Source: an uncultured Gammaproteobacteria bacterium (GTDB taxonomy: Bacteria > Pseudomonadota > Gammaproteobacteria > Arenicellales > Poriferihabitantaceae). From it: a DNA stretch of 64,000 bases. A program made the translations under genes and the position numbers. Shown here one piece after another: positions 16,685-26,379 of this stretch. The DNA is taken from assembly GCA_937992195.1 (NCBI GenBank), contig CALKKV010000024.1, positions 37,942 to 101,941 of the forward strand, in the 5' to 3' direction. Within the stretch, counting starts at the first letter, position 1. Each line of letters opens with the position of its first letter. Below the pieces are notes generated by a model, which searched no databases, had not been told where the DNA came from, and saw only the letters and a program-made list of their open reading frames with translations.

Positions 16685-17692
16685 ATGCGCATGTTTAAAT
16701 TAATATGTTCTGTTTCGATGACTCTTTTGTTGATCATTTGTTCGGTGTCTGCGAGTGAAGACTACTCAATTGGTTTTGAGAGAACCGAGGTGGTGTCAAA
16801 AGAGACTTCAGAAAAATTTCCTTTGGCCTTTGTCTATCCGAGTAGTACGCCATCTAAGCCAGTCAGTTTTGGACCATTTGAAATGGAGCTTTCGATGGAT
16901 GGTGAAATAGCCGAGGGGAGTTTTCCGCTTGCTATCATATCCCACGGATCTGGCGGTTCGGATATTGGGCATCGGAGTATCGCGTTCGACCTTGTTAAAC
17001 GCGGATTTATTGTTGGCATGCCGTTACATCCTAAAAACAATTACAAAAATAACTCGGCAGAAGGGACGGCTGAAAACTGGGTGCACAGACCCAAGCATAT
17101 TAAAGCTTCCATCGACGCGTTGTTGTCAAATTCCAAACTGTCTTCAAGCATTGATACGGAAAACATTGCGGTGGTTGGACACTCCGCCGGTGGTTATACC
17201 GCCTTGGCAGTTGCCGGCGGCGTAGCAGATACAGCCCATACGGTTGAACTTTGTACAAAAAATCGCGCCTTAAATGATGGGTTCTGCAGTTTAGCGAAGA
17301 ATACGGATGTTAAATTGGAAAAGATCATTGCCGCGCGTGATGAGCGCATAAAAGCGCTCGTGTTAATGGCGCCGGTAGGTATATTATTTAGATCAAAGGA
17401 TGCGCTAGCGCTCGTTGATATTCCTGTTTTATTGCTAAGGGCAGAGAAGGATCAGGTCCTGGTAGAGCCGTATCACTCGGAAATCATTGCTGAGAATATT
17501 GAAAAAAGGGGGAAGTTGACTTATCGGACCATCGAGAATGCGGGGCACTATTCATTTATCACGCCATTTCCTGAAATACTGAAGAGTCAGCTTGGAGTTG
17601 TAGCGGAAGATCCTGAGGGGTTTGATCGCGGTGTGTTTCATCAATCTCTTGGCGAAGAAATAGCCGACTACCTGTTGACTGTGCTCGAGTAA
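16685..17692 (+). CDS. secreted alpha/beta hydrolase (dienelactone hydrolase / PAF-acetylhydrolase-like)
   Basis: A 335-residue protein with a signal peptide (hydrophobic 5-22, cleavage after VSA). The nucleophile elbow is GHSAGG with S167; ISHGSGGSD near 86 forms the oxyanion region; the C-terminal His is in ENAGHYSFI. An acid in LLRAEKDQVL is the likely third triad member. The fold matches secreted esterases acting on lipids or polyesters. The exact substrate is unknown. It is the only gene between the Gfa-like gene and the membrane ClpP-fold gene. Confidence 0.78.
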   Translation: MRMFKLICSVSMTLLLIICSVSASEDYSIGFERTEVVSKETSEKFPLAFVYPSSTPSKPVSFGPFEMELSMDGEIAEGSFPLAIISHGSGGSDIGHRSIAFDLVKRGFIVGMPLHPKNNYKNNSAEGTAENWVHRPKHIKASIDALLSNSKLSSSIDTENIAVVGHSAGGYTALAVAGGVADTAHTVELCTKNRALNDGFCSLAKNTDVKLEKIIAARDERIKALVLMAPVGILFRSKDALALVDIPVLLLRAEKDQVLVEPYHSEIIAENIEKRGKLTYRTIENAGHYSFITPFPEILKSQLGVVAEDPEGFDRGVFHQSLGEEIADYLLTVLE

Positions 17693-17741
17693 ACAGATCA
17701 ATGTTTTTTGATCGATACTAGGCTTAAAGATAAATTCCACA

Positions 17742-18611
17742 TTGCGCTATTTTAAAAATCATTGGTTAGGTCAGCTGCCAGTTTTCAACGCACTGTTACT
17801 GAATTTTGTTATTCCACTGGCGATAGTGTGGATGGTTCTGCCATTCCTTGTGGAGAGCGTATTTGTTCTCGATTCTACCTATCGATTTGGTGTTGCCATA
17901 TTTCTTTCCATCTGTTTTTTGGGTCTCTTTTTTTGGCAGTGTTTTGGATTACTTCGCACTGGAGATACGAAAACATCCGAAACCGGCGAGCGACTTTGGA
18001 GTACCAGCTTTCAGGTGTTGATTGTGCTTAGTATTCTGTTTGTTATTGTTTTGGCTGTTGGGGTATTTCAACAGGTTACGGCGTTGAAGAATGCGGAACT
18101 AGAAAAAGAATTTGAATTCGCGCGTAGCTATGAATTTGTAGTAACTAATAATGGCAGTGTGTTGGAAGTGAATGGAGATCTCTATCCGGGTGTGACCCGT
18201 GAACTACAGGAGTTGCTCAAGGTCGAGAAAAACATCCACACAATCAATCTCAATAGTACCGGCGGACAGATTTACGAAGGGCGAGGGTTGCATCAGCTCT
18301 TCAAGAAAAACGGACTGAACACAATTGTGACCAAGCGTTGTCTTTCGGCATGCGCTACGGCTTTTCTCGGTGGTGTTGAACGCCGCATAGGTGTTGACGG
18401 CGAAATTGGGTTTCATCAATATAAGACGTATTCCATACAACCGAATATTGACGTTGCCACAGAACAGTCAAAAGATGAAGAACTGATGCTATCCCAAGGG
18501 GTTTCTAAAGATTTTGTCAGTCGTGTTTTCTCCGCCTCTCACAATGAAATGTGGGTGCCGAGTCGTGAAGAGTTATTTGCGTCCAGCGTAGTGAATGTGA
18601 AGCTTGAGTGA
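17742..18611 (+). CDS. membrane-anchored ClpP/SppA-fold predicted protease
   Basis: A 289-residue protein with three hydrophobic segments (about 17-39, 50-72, 90-111) and a C-terminal ClpP-like domain placed outside the cytoplasm by topology. NSTGGQIYEGRGLHQLF (171-187) matches the crotonase/ClpP substrate strand, S202 in CLSACATAFLGG is the likely nucleophile, and H225 in GEIGFHQYK the likely base. C200 and C204 could form a disulfide near the active site. The start is TTG at 17742. It resembles the poorly studied COG3904 group. Role unknown. Confidence 0.65.
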   Translation: MRYFKNHWLGQLPVFNALLLNFVIPLAIVWMVLPFLVESVFVLDSTYRFGVAIFLSICFLGLFFWQCFGLLRTGDTKTSETGERLWSTSFQVLIVLSILFVIVLAVGVFQQVTALKNAELEKEFEFARSYEFVVTNNGSVLEVNGDLYPGVTRELQELLKVEKNIHTINLNSTGGQIYEGRGLHQLFKKNGLNTIVTKRCLSACATAFLGGVERRIGVDGEIGFHQYKTYSIQPNIDVATEQSKDEELMLSQGVSKDFVSRVFSASHNEMWVPSREELFASSVVNVKLE

Positions 18612-18723
18612 TCTTAGCAGCAACTCCCTGTTGAATATGTTTTGCATTGTGCATATGGTGTTTTCGTGTTTTGATCAGAGATTCCTTAGTTTAAATTTAC
18701 AAGAGAAATACAGGTAATGACCC

Positions 18724-19152
18724 ATGGTTAAGCTTGAACTTGCGCGCACACTGATTAGAGATTCTTTCTTGCACGGGAAATCACTCAACCTAAAGCCACT
18801 TTCGGTTGTTGTGTTAGATCCGGGCGGTTATCCCATTGCATTTGAGCGTCAGGATGGTGCAAGTAATTTAAGGTTTAAGATGGCCCACGCTAAAGCATTC
18901 GGTGCGCTCGGTCTTGGGATGGGTTCGCGCGGGATATTTAATAGAGCGGAGCAACAGCCTTATTTTGTCGAGTGTGTCAATGGTATGGCTGACGGTCAGA
19001 TGCTGCCAGTGCCGGGAGGAGTAATCGTGCGAACCAAGGGCGGCGACATCATGGGGGCAATCGGTATTACCGGTGATACCTCTGATAATGATGAGGCATG
19101 TGCAATTTTCGCGATTGAGAATGCGCAGCTGGTGGCTGATACCGGCGGGTAG
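18724..19152 (+). CDS. GlcG/HbpS family (DUF336) protein
   Basis: A 142-residue single-domain protein with DUF336 signatures: LSVVVLDPGGYPIAFERQDGA, MAHAKAFGAL, VPGGVIVR and MGAIGITGDTSDNDEACA. Family members include HbpS, a haem-binding redox sensor subunit, and GlcG of the glycolate locus. No signal peptide is visible. An ATG at 18718 reads into an immediate stop, so ATG 18724 is taken as the start. It lies tail-to-tail with the NMT1-like gene, 18 bases apart. Confidence 0.82.
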   Translation: MVKLELARTLIRDSFLHGKSLNLKPLSVVVLDPGGYPIAFERQDGASNLRFKMAHAKAFGALGLGMGSRGIFNRAEQQPYFVECVNGMADGQMLPVPGGVIVRTKGGDIMGAIGITGDTSDNDEACAIFAIENAQLVADTGG

Positions 19153-19170
19153 TTAACCTCTTAATTTAAT

Positions 19171-20055
19171 TCAAGCTGGAGGAGTCATACACACCTGATC
19201 ATATCGATATCGCTCGGCGATGTGATCTACGTATTCAAATACATCCAACGTTATCTCAAAAGCTTCGGGTGTAATTTCGATATGCGGGGTCCAGCAACCG
19301 AGCTTTTGATAAGTTGCAATGCAGCTTTTCAGTGCCTCGGAGTTTGCATCAGGAAAATATGAAGAAATGGATTCAGTGATTTCTTTCGGCGATGCGGTTT
19401 GGATATATTGTCGGGTGGCGCGATATCCGCGAGTAAATGCAGCTGCCTCTTCAGATTCTAACCATTGCCTGGATGCCGCAAGACTGGAAAAAGCGTTTGG
19501 TCCAATCATCGGTCCAACCTGAGCAACCACTTCCCCCAGTTTCTCTTCTGCCAGCTGCTGCGGGTAGGGGCCTTGCTGGACGACATACTCTCCCTGTCCT
19601 TCCCTAAATGCTGCATCAATGGCGGCCGCTCCACCCGGGGTGATTGCTTTAATCTGACTATAATCAATGCCTGCCTTGTGACATGCGTATTGAAACATGG
19701 CGTTGGGTTGTCCTGCTTTAAACATAACAACTTCGGCGCCTTCCAGCTGATTCCACTGGAAATTCTGGTCTCCATTTCGTGCAGTGATAAAAAAGCCATC
19801 CATCTCGTTGATCTGGGCGAAATGAAAGGCGGAAGGTTCTTTCCCCTTGAGAAGCGCATTAAATCCTTGGCTTGGTGCAGACTGGATGACTTGCGCTTCA
19901 CCGTTTTCAATTGCATCAACCGCGGATGTTCCTGGAGGCGCTACCGACCAGTCATATTCCAGGCCTTCGGCTTTTAAAAAACCTTTGGACATCGCGAGGA
20001 TGAGTGGCGTATAGAAAGCGGAAAACAAGGTAAATTGAATATGAACTGGTTTCAT
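19171..20055 (-). CDS. NMT1/THI5-like substrate-binding-fold protein without a signal peptide
   Basis: A 294-residue protein with the type II binding-protein fold of the NMT1/THI5 and SsuA families: FTLFSAFYTPLILAMSKGFL, a GEAQVIQSAPSQGF ligand loop, and GGAAAIDAAFREGQGEYVVQQGPYPQ in the second lobe. It starts MKPVHIQ with no hydrophobic leader, so it seems cytoplasmic. Permease and ATPase genes are absent. It could be a cytoplasmic sensor or enzyme, or a binding protein whose leader was lost. It is divergent from tctC across 175 bases. Confidence 0.7.
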   Translation of the reverse strand: MKPVHIQFTLFSAFYTPLILAMSKGFLKAEGLEYDWSVAPPGTSAVDAIENGEAQVIQSAPSQGFNALLKGKEPSAFHFAQINEMDGFFITARNGDQNFQWNQLEGAEVVMFKAGQPNAMFQYACHKAGIDYSQIKAITPGGAAAIDAAFREGQGEYVVQQGPYPQQLAEEKLGEVVAQVGPMIGPNAFSSLAASRQWLESEEAAAFTRGYRATRQYIQTASPKEITESISSYFPDANSEALKSCIATYQKLGCWTPHIEITPEAFEITLDVFEYVDHIAERYRYDQVCMTPPA

Positions 20056-20230
20056 TCGGCCACATCTCGCTAAATTTGATTAGGAAGAGGATCAAAGCTT
20101 AGCTGATTGTCGATTCAAAGTCTGTTTCAATGCTAATATTTCATTGGTTAGAACCTAAACATGTTGTTATGTAAAGGTTTGTAACGAGAGCATTCAAAAT
20201 ACTAAAGCACAACCAAATTGGGAGATACTT

Positions 20231-21211
20231 ATGAATAAACGGCATTTTTTATCTGTTGCAGTAGCCGCTGCGATTTCCGCGACGATGACCGTTTCCACTC
20301 CAGCGGTGGCGGATCAAATGTTAGATAGTATTCACTTTTTAATCCCTGGTGGCGCAGGGGGTGGTTGGGATGGCACCGCGCGAGGTACCGGGGAAGCCTT
20401 AACCAAAGCTGGCATTGTTGGTTCTGCGAGTTATGAAAATATGTCAGGTGGCGGTGGTGGTAAAGCGATCGGTTACCTGATCGAAAATGCCGATAGCCAG
20501 CATGGAACGCTGATGGTGAATTCTACCCCCATCGTTATTCGTTCTCTGACGGGTATCTTCCCACATAACTTTCGGGATCTGACCCTTGTATCAGGCACCA
20601 TCGGAGACTATGCGGCGCTGGTTGTTAGCAAAGATAGTGCTGTCAATTCAATGTCTGAATTTATTACTGCTTGGAAAGCCGACCCGGCGGAGATTGCCGT
20701 TGGTGGCGGTTCGGTTCCCGGCAGTATGGATCACTTAGTTGCCGCCCTTGTCATGGAAGCTGCGGGTGAAGATCCCACCCTTGTGAATTATGTTCCTTAT
20801 GATGCCGGTGGAAAGGCAATGGCGGGTTTGCTCTCAGGCGAAGTGTCGGCGATTTCTACCGGATTTTCAGAGGCTCTTGAATTGGCCAACTCCGGTGAAG
20901 TGAAGATTATTGGGGTGACAGCAAATGAAAGAGTAGATGTTGCCCCTGATGTACAAACAATGAAGGAGCAAGGAATCGATGCTTCTTTTGTTAACTGGCG
21001 GGGTTTTTTTGCGGCACCTGGTTTACCCAAAGACCAGCTGGACAAATACACCGCAGCAATCGCGGCCATGTATGAAACCCCGGAATGGGAAGAGGTGCGA
21101 AAGCGTAACGGTTGGGTCAATATTCATAATCCTGGCGACAAGTTTCTCACGTTCCTTGAGAATCAGGAAAAAACTATTGGCGATTTAATGAAGAAGCTTG
21201 GGTTTTTGTAG
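20231..21211 (+). CDS. tctC: TctC-type periplasmic solute-binding protein
   Basis: A 326-residue secreted protein with a signal peptide (1-27, cleavage at AVA-DQ). It has the TctC/Bug fold: DSIHFLIPGGAGGGWDGTARG, VGGGSVPGSMDHL, NYVPYDAGGKAMAGLLSGEVSA, and INWRG-type ligand loop (NWRGFFAAPG). It captures a carboxylate for the TctAB permease encoded next. GGGAGA precedes the ATG. The specific ligand is unknown; tricarboxylates, tartrate and aromatic acids are known for the family. Confidence 0.9.
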   Translation: MNKRHFLSVAVAAAISATMTVSTPAVADQMLDSIHFLIPGGAGGGWDGTARGTGEALTKAGIVGSASYENMSGGGGGKAIGYLIENADSQHGTLMVNSTPIVIRSLTGIFPHNFRDLTLVSGTIGDYAALVVSKDSAVNSMSEFITAWKADPAEIAVGGGSVPGSMDHLVAALVMEAAGEDPTLVNYVPYDAGGKAMAGLLSGEVSAISTGFSEALELANSGEVKIIGVTANERVDVAPDVQTMKEQGIDASFVNWRGFFAAPGLPKDQLDKYTAAIAAMYETPEWEEVRKRNGWVNIHNPGDKFLTFLENQEKTIGDLMKKLGFL

Positions 21212-21293
21212 GTTATAACGCAAGCCTTGTATTGAATTAGAATTTTAGTTCGGCGATAGGCGCGGTTTTTCAGCTAGTGACTGAAACGTGACA

Positions 21294-21776
21294 ATGAAGC
21301 TAGACCGCGCAATTGCGCTATTATTTTTCCTGTTGTTTGTGGTGTATGGCTATACTGCATTTTTTGTCATGGATGGATCTCTTGCGCCATTTATGCAGCG
21401 AAATCCGGTGTGGCCAAGCACTTTTCCCAAGGGGATTGCGATACTTGGGGTGCTGGCTTCACTCTATGTGCTGCTGGGGTTTGAAAAATCCGAAGAAGAA
21501 AAGCCGGCTGAAATAGATCTATCGCGTTTGGGGCAATATAAATTTGGTCAGGCGATTAGCCTGCTTGGATTGATGGTCGCGTATGCAGTGCTGCTAAGAC
21601 CTGCTGGATTTTTGTTGTCCACTACACTCTTTCTCATCATCTCCGCATGGGTTCTGGGAGAAAGGCGATTTATTTTATTGTTATTTGTGTCGGCTGTGGC
21701 CGGCGGTGCGGTTTGGTATCTGGTGCAAGGTGTGTTGGGCATTTTCCTTCGACCGCTGCCGTTTTTTCTTGGATAG
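21294..21776 (+). CDS. tctB: TctB small membrane subunit
   Basis: A 160-residue protein with four hydrophobic segments (about residues 5-25, 40-58, 78-100, 115-150), the length and layout of TctB of tripartite tricarboxylate transporters. ATG 21294 is chosen; GTG 21288 would add two residues. It lies 82 bases after tctC and 9 bases before tctA. Confidence 0.82.
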   Translation: MKLDRAIALLFFLLFVVYGYTAFFVMDGSLAPFMQRNPVWPSTFPKGIAILGVLASLYVLLGFEKSEEEKPAEIDLSRLGQYKFGQAISLLGLMVAYAVLLRPAGFLLSTTLFLIISAWVLGERRFILLLFVSAVAGGAVWYLVQGVLGIFLRPLPFFLG

Positions 21777-21785
21777 ATAGCGACA

Positions 21786-23276
21786 ATGTTCGAGGGAATA
21801 CTGGTTGGTCTAGCCGCTGCTTTTTCGATAACCAATCTATTGATGGTAATTGGCGGTTGTCTTATCGGCACCTTTATCGGCATGCTACCCGGTCTAGGGC
21901 CGATGTCGATCATTGCTATTATGATTCCGATAGCGATCAGTATCGGCGATCCCTCCGCCGCACTCATTTTATTGGCCGGTGTTTACTATGGCGCAATCTT
22001 TGGCGGCTCGACTTCTTCAATTTTGATTAATGCCCCAGGGGTGGCGTCCACAGTGGCGTCGAGTTTTGATGGCTATCCGTTGGCCCGTCAAGGTAAGGCG
22101 GGCAAAGCGCTGACAGTAGCGGCAGTTTCCTCGTTCGCCGGCGGCACCATCGGCGCCATATTGTTGATGATCTTTGCGCCGGTGCTGGCATCGGTCGCGC
22201 TACTTTTTCATTCGGCAGAATATTTTGCGCTGATGGTGGTGGGCTTGTCTGCCATTGCGGCGTTTGCTGGCAGTGGTCAGATAGGCAAAGCGGTGCTGAT
22301 GACGCTGACAGGTTTGATGATGTCCACCGTTGGCGAAGGGGCGTTGTTTAATATGCCGCGCTTTACGATGGGCGTATTGGATTTGCAGTCAGGTTTCGGC
22401 TTTATCACTTTGGCTATGGCAATGTTTGCGCTGCCCGAAGCGCTTTATCTGGTATTGGATCCGAGTCGTTCCAGCAGAGAAAAAGAGACCACCGAAATAA
22501 AGGATCTGCGAATTACCAAAGAAGAGATGAAACATATTTCTCCTGTAATCGGCCGGCAGTCGTTGCAGGGTTTTCTTATTGGAGTTTTGCCGGGTGCCGG
22601 TGCAACTATCGCTTCATTTCTTGGCTATGCGGTAGAAAGAAATATCGCGTCCAAGAAAGATCAAGCGCAGTTTGGCAAAGGCTCGATCAAAGGGCTTGCA
22701 GCGCCCGAGACCGCCAACAACGCGGCGTGCACTGGCTCATTTGTGCCTTTGCTGACCCTCGGGATTCCGGGTTCGGGCACCACCGCTATTTTGCTTGGTG
22801 CGTTAATTGCGCTAAACGTTTCTCCTGGACCACGCTTGATGACAACCGAGCCTGAACTGTTTTGGGCGGTCATTATTTCAATGTATATCGGCAATGTAGT
22901 GTTGTTGATTCTTAATCTTCCTTTGATTCCCTATATCGCCAAGGTGCTGGCGGTACCGCGTAATTTTCTGATTCCGTTTATTTTGTTTTTTACAATGATG
23001 GGCGCGTATATTGGCCAGAATAATGCCACAGAGTTGCTGATATTGGTTGGAATGGGCGCATGCGCAACAGTGTTAAGATTTGCAAACTATCCGTTGGCGC
23101 CGCTTTTGATTGGATTTATTCTGGGTAGTATGCTGGAAGACAACTTCGCACGCTCAATGCAACTGGCGCGTGGTTTTGGGTTTATCCTGGAAAGACCGAT
23201 GACTCTGGGTCTTTTGATTCTCGCCATTGTGTTGATTTTGTTACCGGGAATACGCGCGCGACTGCAGCGGCGCTAG
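21786..23276 (+). CDS. tctA: TctA large membrane subunit
   Basis: A 496-residue polytopic protein with TctA hallmarks: GTFIGMLPGLGPMSIIAIM at the start, YYGAIFGGSTSSILINAPG near 85, FLIGVLPGAGATIASFL near 265, and FVPLLTLGIPGSGTTAILLG near 315. The repeated G-x-P loops form the two halves of the transport core. Together with TctC and TctB it makes a complete ion-driven carboxylate importer. The gene ends 11 bases from the carbonic anhydrase end, tail-to-tail. Confidence 0.92.
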   Translation: MFEGILVGLAAAFSITNLLMVIGGCLIGTFIGMLPGLGPMSIIAIMIPIAISIGDPSAALILLAGVYYGAIFGGSTSSILINAPGVASTVASSFDGYPLARQGKAGKALTVAAVSSFAGGTIGAILLMIFAPVLASVALLFHSAEYFALMVVGLSAIAAFAGSGQIGKAVLMTLTGLMMSTVGEGALFNMPRFTMGVLDLQSGFGFITLAMAMFALPEALYLVLDPSRSSREKETTEIKDLRITKEEMKHISPVIGRQSLQGFLIGVLPGAGATIASFLGYAVERNIASKKDQAQFGKGSIKGLAAPETANNAACTGSFVPLLTLGIPGSGTTAILLGALIALNVSPGPRLMTTEPELFWAVIISMYIGNVVLLILNLPLIPYIAKVLAVPRNFLIPFILFFTMMGAYIGQNNATELLILVGMGACATVLRFANYPLAPLLIGFILGSMLEDNFARSMQLARGFGFILERPMTLGLLILAIVLILLPGIRARLQRR

Positions 23277-23287
23277 AAAGCCATGAC

Positions 23288-23902
23288 CTAAGAGTCAAAA
23301 AAAGTCACTTTTCCTGTCTCAATTGAGTACCGCGCGCCAATGATCGTTAAATCTTTATCGGCAACCAGATCCTTCAATATTTCAGAGCCATGTTGCAGAT
23401 GGCTTACCGAGTGCATGATGTTCGCTTGCGTCGCATGGCTGAGCAGCTTTTCCTCGTCCTCAGCAATTTTCGTATCCATAAGCGGTTCTAGGGCAGGGCG
23501 AATTTGGTCCACAATAGCAGACAGATTGGGCGACTGTTCTTCTGCAGGTTGTCGCAGCTCAGAAACACAAGCTTCAACCGCACCGCACATCGTATGACCA
23601 AGCACTACAACCAGCCGAACACCGAATTTTGCAGCGGCGAACTCTACACTGCCAATTTGCGATGACGCAACGATATTCCCGGCGACGCGAATCACAAACA
23701 GGTCTCCCAAACCCTGATCGAAAACCAGTTCGGCAGGTACGCGTGAGTCGGAGCAGCCGAGAATAATGGCAAACGGTTCCTGTCCTTGTACAAAGGGTTT
23801 GCCTCTGCCTTGATGGGCGAATCCGGTTAGCGTTAGTTTGCCATCCAGGTAACGCGCATTACCTTCCTTGAGTCTTTCCAGCGCTTCGTCAGCAGGGATC
23901 AT
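23288..23902 (-). CDS. beta-class carbonic anhydrase
   Basis: A 204-residue cytoplasmic zinc enzyme. Ligands and catalytic residues are in place: C50, D52 and R54 (GCSDSR), H103 and C106 (GHTMCGAVEA). It interconverts CO2 and bicarbonate. It sits alone between tctA and the bd oxidase operon. The length is normal for the family. Confidence 0.92.
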   Translation of the reverse strand: MIPADEALERLKEGNARYLDGKLTLTGFAHQGRGKPFVQGQEPFAIILGCSDSRVPAELVFDQGLGDLFVIRVAGNIVASSQIGSVEFAAAKFGVRLVVVLGHTMCGAVEACVSELRQPAEEQSPNLSAIVDQIRPALEPLMDTKIAEDEEKLLSHATQANIMHSVSHLQHGSEILKDLVADKDLTIIGARYSIETGKVTFFDS

Positions 23903-24001
23903 TGTTGTTAAATTCGGTTTTTAATAGATATTATCAAGGTCAAGGACAGGTTGCAGCAGCTCATACAAAATTTTCAGCCGCGGCGGATTTTTCATCGCAC
24001 C

Positions 24002-25000
24002 TTATTCATAGCGCAAGCTCGTTGCTTTCCCCCAAAACACACGATAAGAATATGCAGTGTAGAGCAGTATTGCCGGTAGCACGACCAACGCGCCGATTAA
24101 AATAACTTTAAGCGAAGCGGGCGAGCTGGCTACTTCCCAAATTGTCAATTGGTCGGGGATAACGTAAGGATAGAAGCTATACGCCAATCCAATAAAGGAG
24201 GTGAGAAACACGATCGCGACGGTAACAAATGGAAACCAACATAGTGCGTCATTTGGTCTTGGAAGAGATTTAAGGATGACAAAATTCCAAGCCATTAAAC
24301 CAATCGCGAGGGCAGGTATTGGGGCGATAAAAATAATCTCGGGGTAAGAAAACCAGCGATCAAATATTCTGTCACTAACCAGAGGATTCACAATTGATAC
24401 GCAAGCGACGCCAATTGCGGTAACAATCAGTGCTTTGATAGCCCATTTGACTGCCTGTGTTTGTAATTTGCTATCGGTCTTCATGATTAACCAACAGGCG
24501 CCAATCAAGGTATATCCAGCAGTCACGCAAACTGCGCTTAACAGTGCAAATAAATAAGCGCTCGGACTGGTATCGAAGCCAAGAATATATCGACCGAGCA
24601 TATAGCCTTGAGAACTACTCGCGAGTAATGAGCCAAACCAAAATAGAAGATCCCAAAGGGATTTGTGTCGGGTGCGAGCTTTTGCGCGAAAATCAAATGA
24701 CACTCCGCGAAGAATTAATCCAGCCAGCATCAGCGCAACGGGCAGATACATCGTCGATAGAATGATGCCATGGGCCTTCGGAAAGGCAACGAGCAGTAGA
24801 CCTACGGCCAGCACTAACCAGGTTTCATTGGCGTCCCAAAATGGACCGATCGATGCAATCATGCGATCTCGATCCGCTGAGGGAGCAGACTGCAACAGAA
24901 TACCAACGCCAAGATCGTAGCCATCTAAAATTGCATAGATCATCATCGATAGCGCCATCAGACCCATAAATATGATCGGTAACCAGTATTCTTCCTGCAT
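24002..25000 (-). CDS. cydB: cytochrome bd-type quinol oxidase subunit II
   Basis: A 332-residue membrane protein with about eight or nine helices. MIYAILDGYDLGVGIL and IGPFWDANETWLVLAVG are diagnostic for subunit II. The start is ATG 25000, overlapping the cydA stop as ATGA; the open frame upstream of it is just antisense-like extension. With subunit I it forms the terminal oxidase that reduces O2 to water. No cydX-like small ORF follows. Confidence 0.92.
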   Translation of the reverse strand: MQEEYWLPIIFMGLMALSMMIYAILDGYDLGVGILLQSAPSADRDRMIASIGPFWDANETWLVLAVGLLLVAFPKAHGIILSTMYLPVALMLAGLILRGVSFDFRAKARTRHKSLWDLLFWFGSLLASSSQGYMLGRYILGFDTSPSAYLFALLSAVCVTAGYTLIGACWLIMKTDSKLQTQAVKWAIKALIVTAIGVACVSIVNPLVSDRIFDRWFSYPEIIFIAPIPALAIGLMAWNFVILKSLPRPNDALCWFPFVTVAIVFLTSFIGLAYSFYPYVIPDQLTIWEVASSPASLKVILIGALVVLPAILLYTAYSYRVFWGKATSLRYE

Positions 25001-26355
25001 CAGGCTGCGCCCCCGATGGCATTGAGTTGATCGTTTGAGATCTCCGCAGCAGCCTGCTGATAGGTTGCTTTGCGAGCCATATAAAACAAGGTGGTGATAT
25101 AAGCGAAAAGCAGGAGGGCGTAGAGCGTGAGGTACATGATTAGGGTGGTAAGAAGTGGTCCGTTGGAAACGTTTGATACCGCATCTGCGGTTTTGAGTAT
25201 TCCGGATACAAGATAGGGCTGACGGCCAATTTCGGTGACATACCAGCCGGCTAAAGTGGCAATCCAGCCAGAAAAAGTCATGGCGACAAAACATCTTGCC
25301 AGTCTTCGCGACAGTATGCTGTTACGCCAAAGCTGCCAGCTTCCCCACCACGATATCACTAGCATCAGAAGACCAATTCCAATCATGATACGAAAGCCAT
25401 AAAACAGTGGTGCTACGGGTGGGTGTTCCCCTTTGAATTCGTTTAATCCTTTGATTTCACCATCGAGTTTATGCGTCAAAATCAGGCTGGCAGCTTTGGG
25501 AATACCAATTTCGGCAATGTTCTCTCTACGTTCTGCATCCGGAATAGCGAAGAGCAATAAAGGCGCTCCTTTTTCGGTTTCCCATACGCCTTCAATGGCG
25601 GCAATTTTTGCCGGCTGAATCCGCAGGGTATTCAGACCGTGCAGATCTCCAACAATGATTTGTAGGGGAATCAAAATAGCCCCGAGGACAATGCCCGTTT
25701 TCAAGGAAAGTCGCACCCCGGGGCTGCGGTCATGACGGAGCCATCGATAGCTGGATATTCCGGCGACAAGGAAGGCGGCGGTTAAGCCCGATGCCAACAG
25801 CATATGGGTCATTCGATAGAACAGCGCGCTGTTAAATAGTATGGCCGACCAGTCGGTGACATGGGCTTGCTGGTTGATCATTTCATAGCCGACCGGATGT
25901 TGCATCCAGGTGTTCAGCGCAAGAATCCAATACGCTGACATGGTTGTACCAATGGCCACCAATAGTGTGGCCAGCGTGTGTAATCTATCGGATACGCGGC
26001 CGATACCAAACAGCATAATTCCGAGAAAAGTCGCTTCCATAAAAAATGCGGTAAGCACTTCATAAGCGAGAAGCGGCCCGGCTACATTGCCAACGGTTTC
26101 CATAAATCCCGGCCAGTTTGTGCCGAATTGGAAAGACATGGTGATGCCACTCACTACCCCAAGGGCAAAGGAAAGGGCAAATATTTTTACCCAAAACCCG
26201 TAGGCTGCCATCCATCTCGGATCACCCGTGCGATGAAAACGCAGCTTAAAGAACAAAAGAATCCAGCCCAACGCAATTGTGATGGTCGGGAAAAGGATAT
26301 GAAAACTGATATTGGCGGCAAATTGGATGCGCGCCAGGACTAAGGTGTCGATCAT
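25000..26355 (-). CDS. cydA: cytochrome bd-type quinol oxidase subunit I, cyanide-insensitive (CioA) type
   Basis: A 451-residue subunit with H19 (haem b595 ligand), E99 and E107 (AYEVLTAFFMEATF), H184 (haem b558), and a later Met in FYGFRIMIG. GWYVTEIGRQPY near the C-terminus is conserved. The Q-loop is short, which groups it with CioAB-type oxidases and not E. coli CydA. The operon is preceded by a GbsR-type regulator gene on the same strand, about 24 bases upstream. Confidence 0.9.
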   Translation of the reverse strand: MIDTLVLARIQFAANISFHILFPTITIALGWILLFFKLRFHRTGDPRWMAAYGFWVKIFALSFALGVVSGITMSFQFGTNWPGFMETVGNVAGPLLAYEVLTAFFMEATFLGIMLFGIGRVSDRLHTLATLLVAIGTTMSAYWILALNTWMQHPVGYEMINQQAHVTDWSAILFNSALFYRMTHMLLASGLTAAFLVAGISSYRWLRHDRSPGVRLSLKTGIVLGAILIPLQIIVGDLHGLNTLRIQPAKIAAIEGVWETEKGAPLLLFAIPDAERRENIAEIGIPKAASLILTHKLDGEIKGLNEFKGEHPPVAPLFYGFRIMIGIGLLMLVISWWGSWQLWRNSILSRRLARCFVAMTFSGWIATLAGWYVTEIGRQPYLVSGILKTADAVSNVSNGPLLTTLIMYLTLYALLLFAYITTLFYMARKATYQQAAAEISNDQLNAIGGAA

Positions 26356-26379
26356 TTGCTGGTTTCCATATTCTGGCTA

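Noticed and set aside
25001..25294. N-terminal extension of the cydB frame
   Set aside because: The region is covered by cydA in another frame, and ATG 25000 with the ATGA overlap gives the normal subunit II start.
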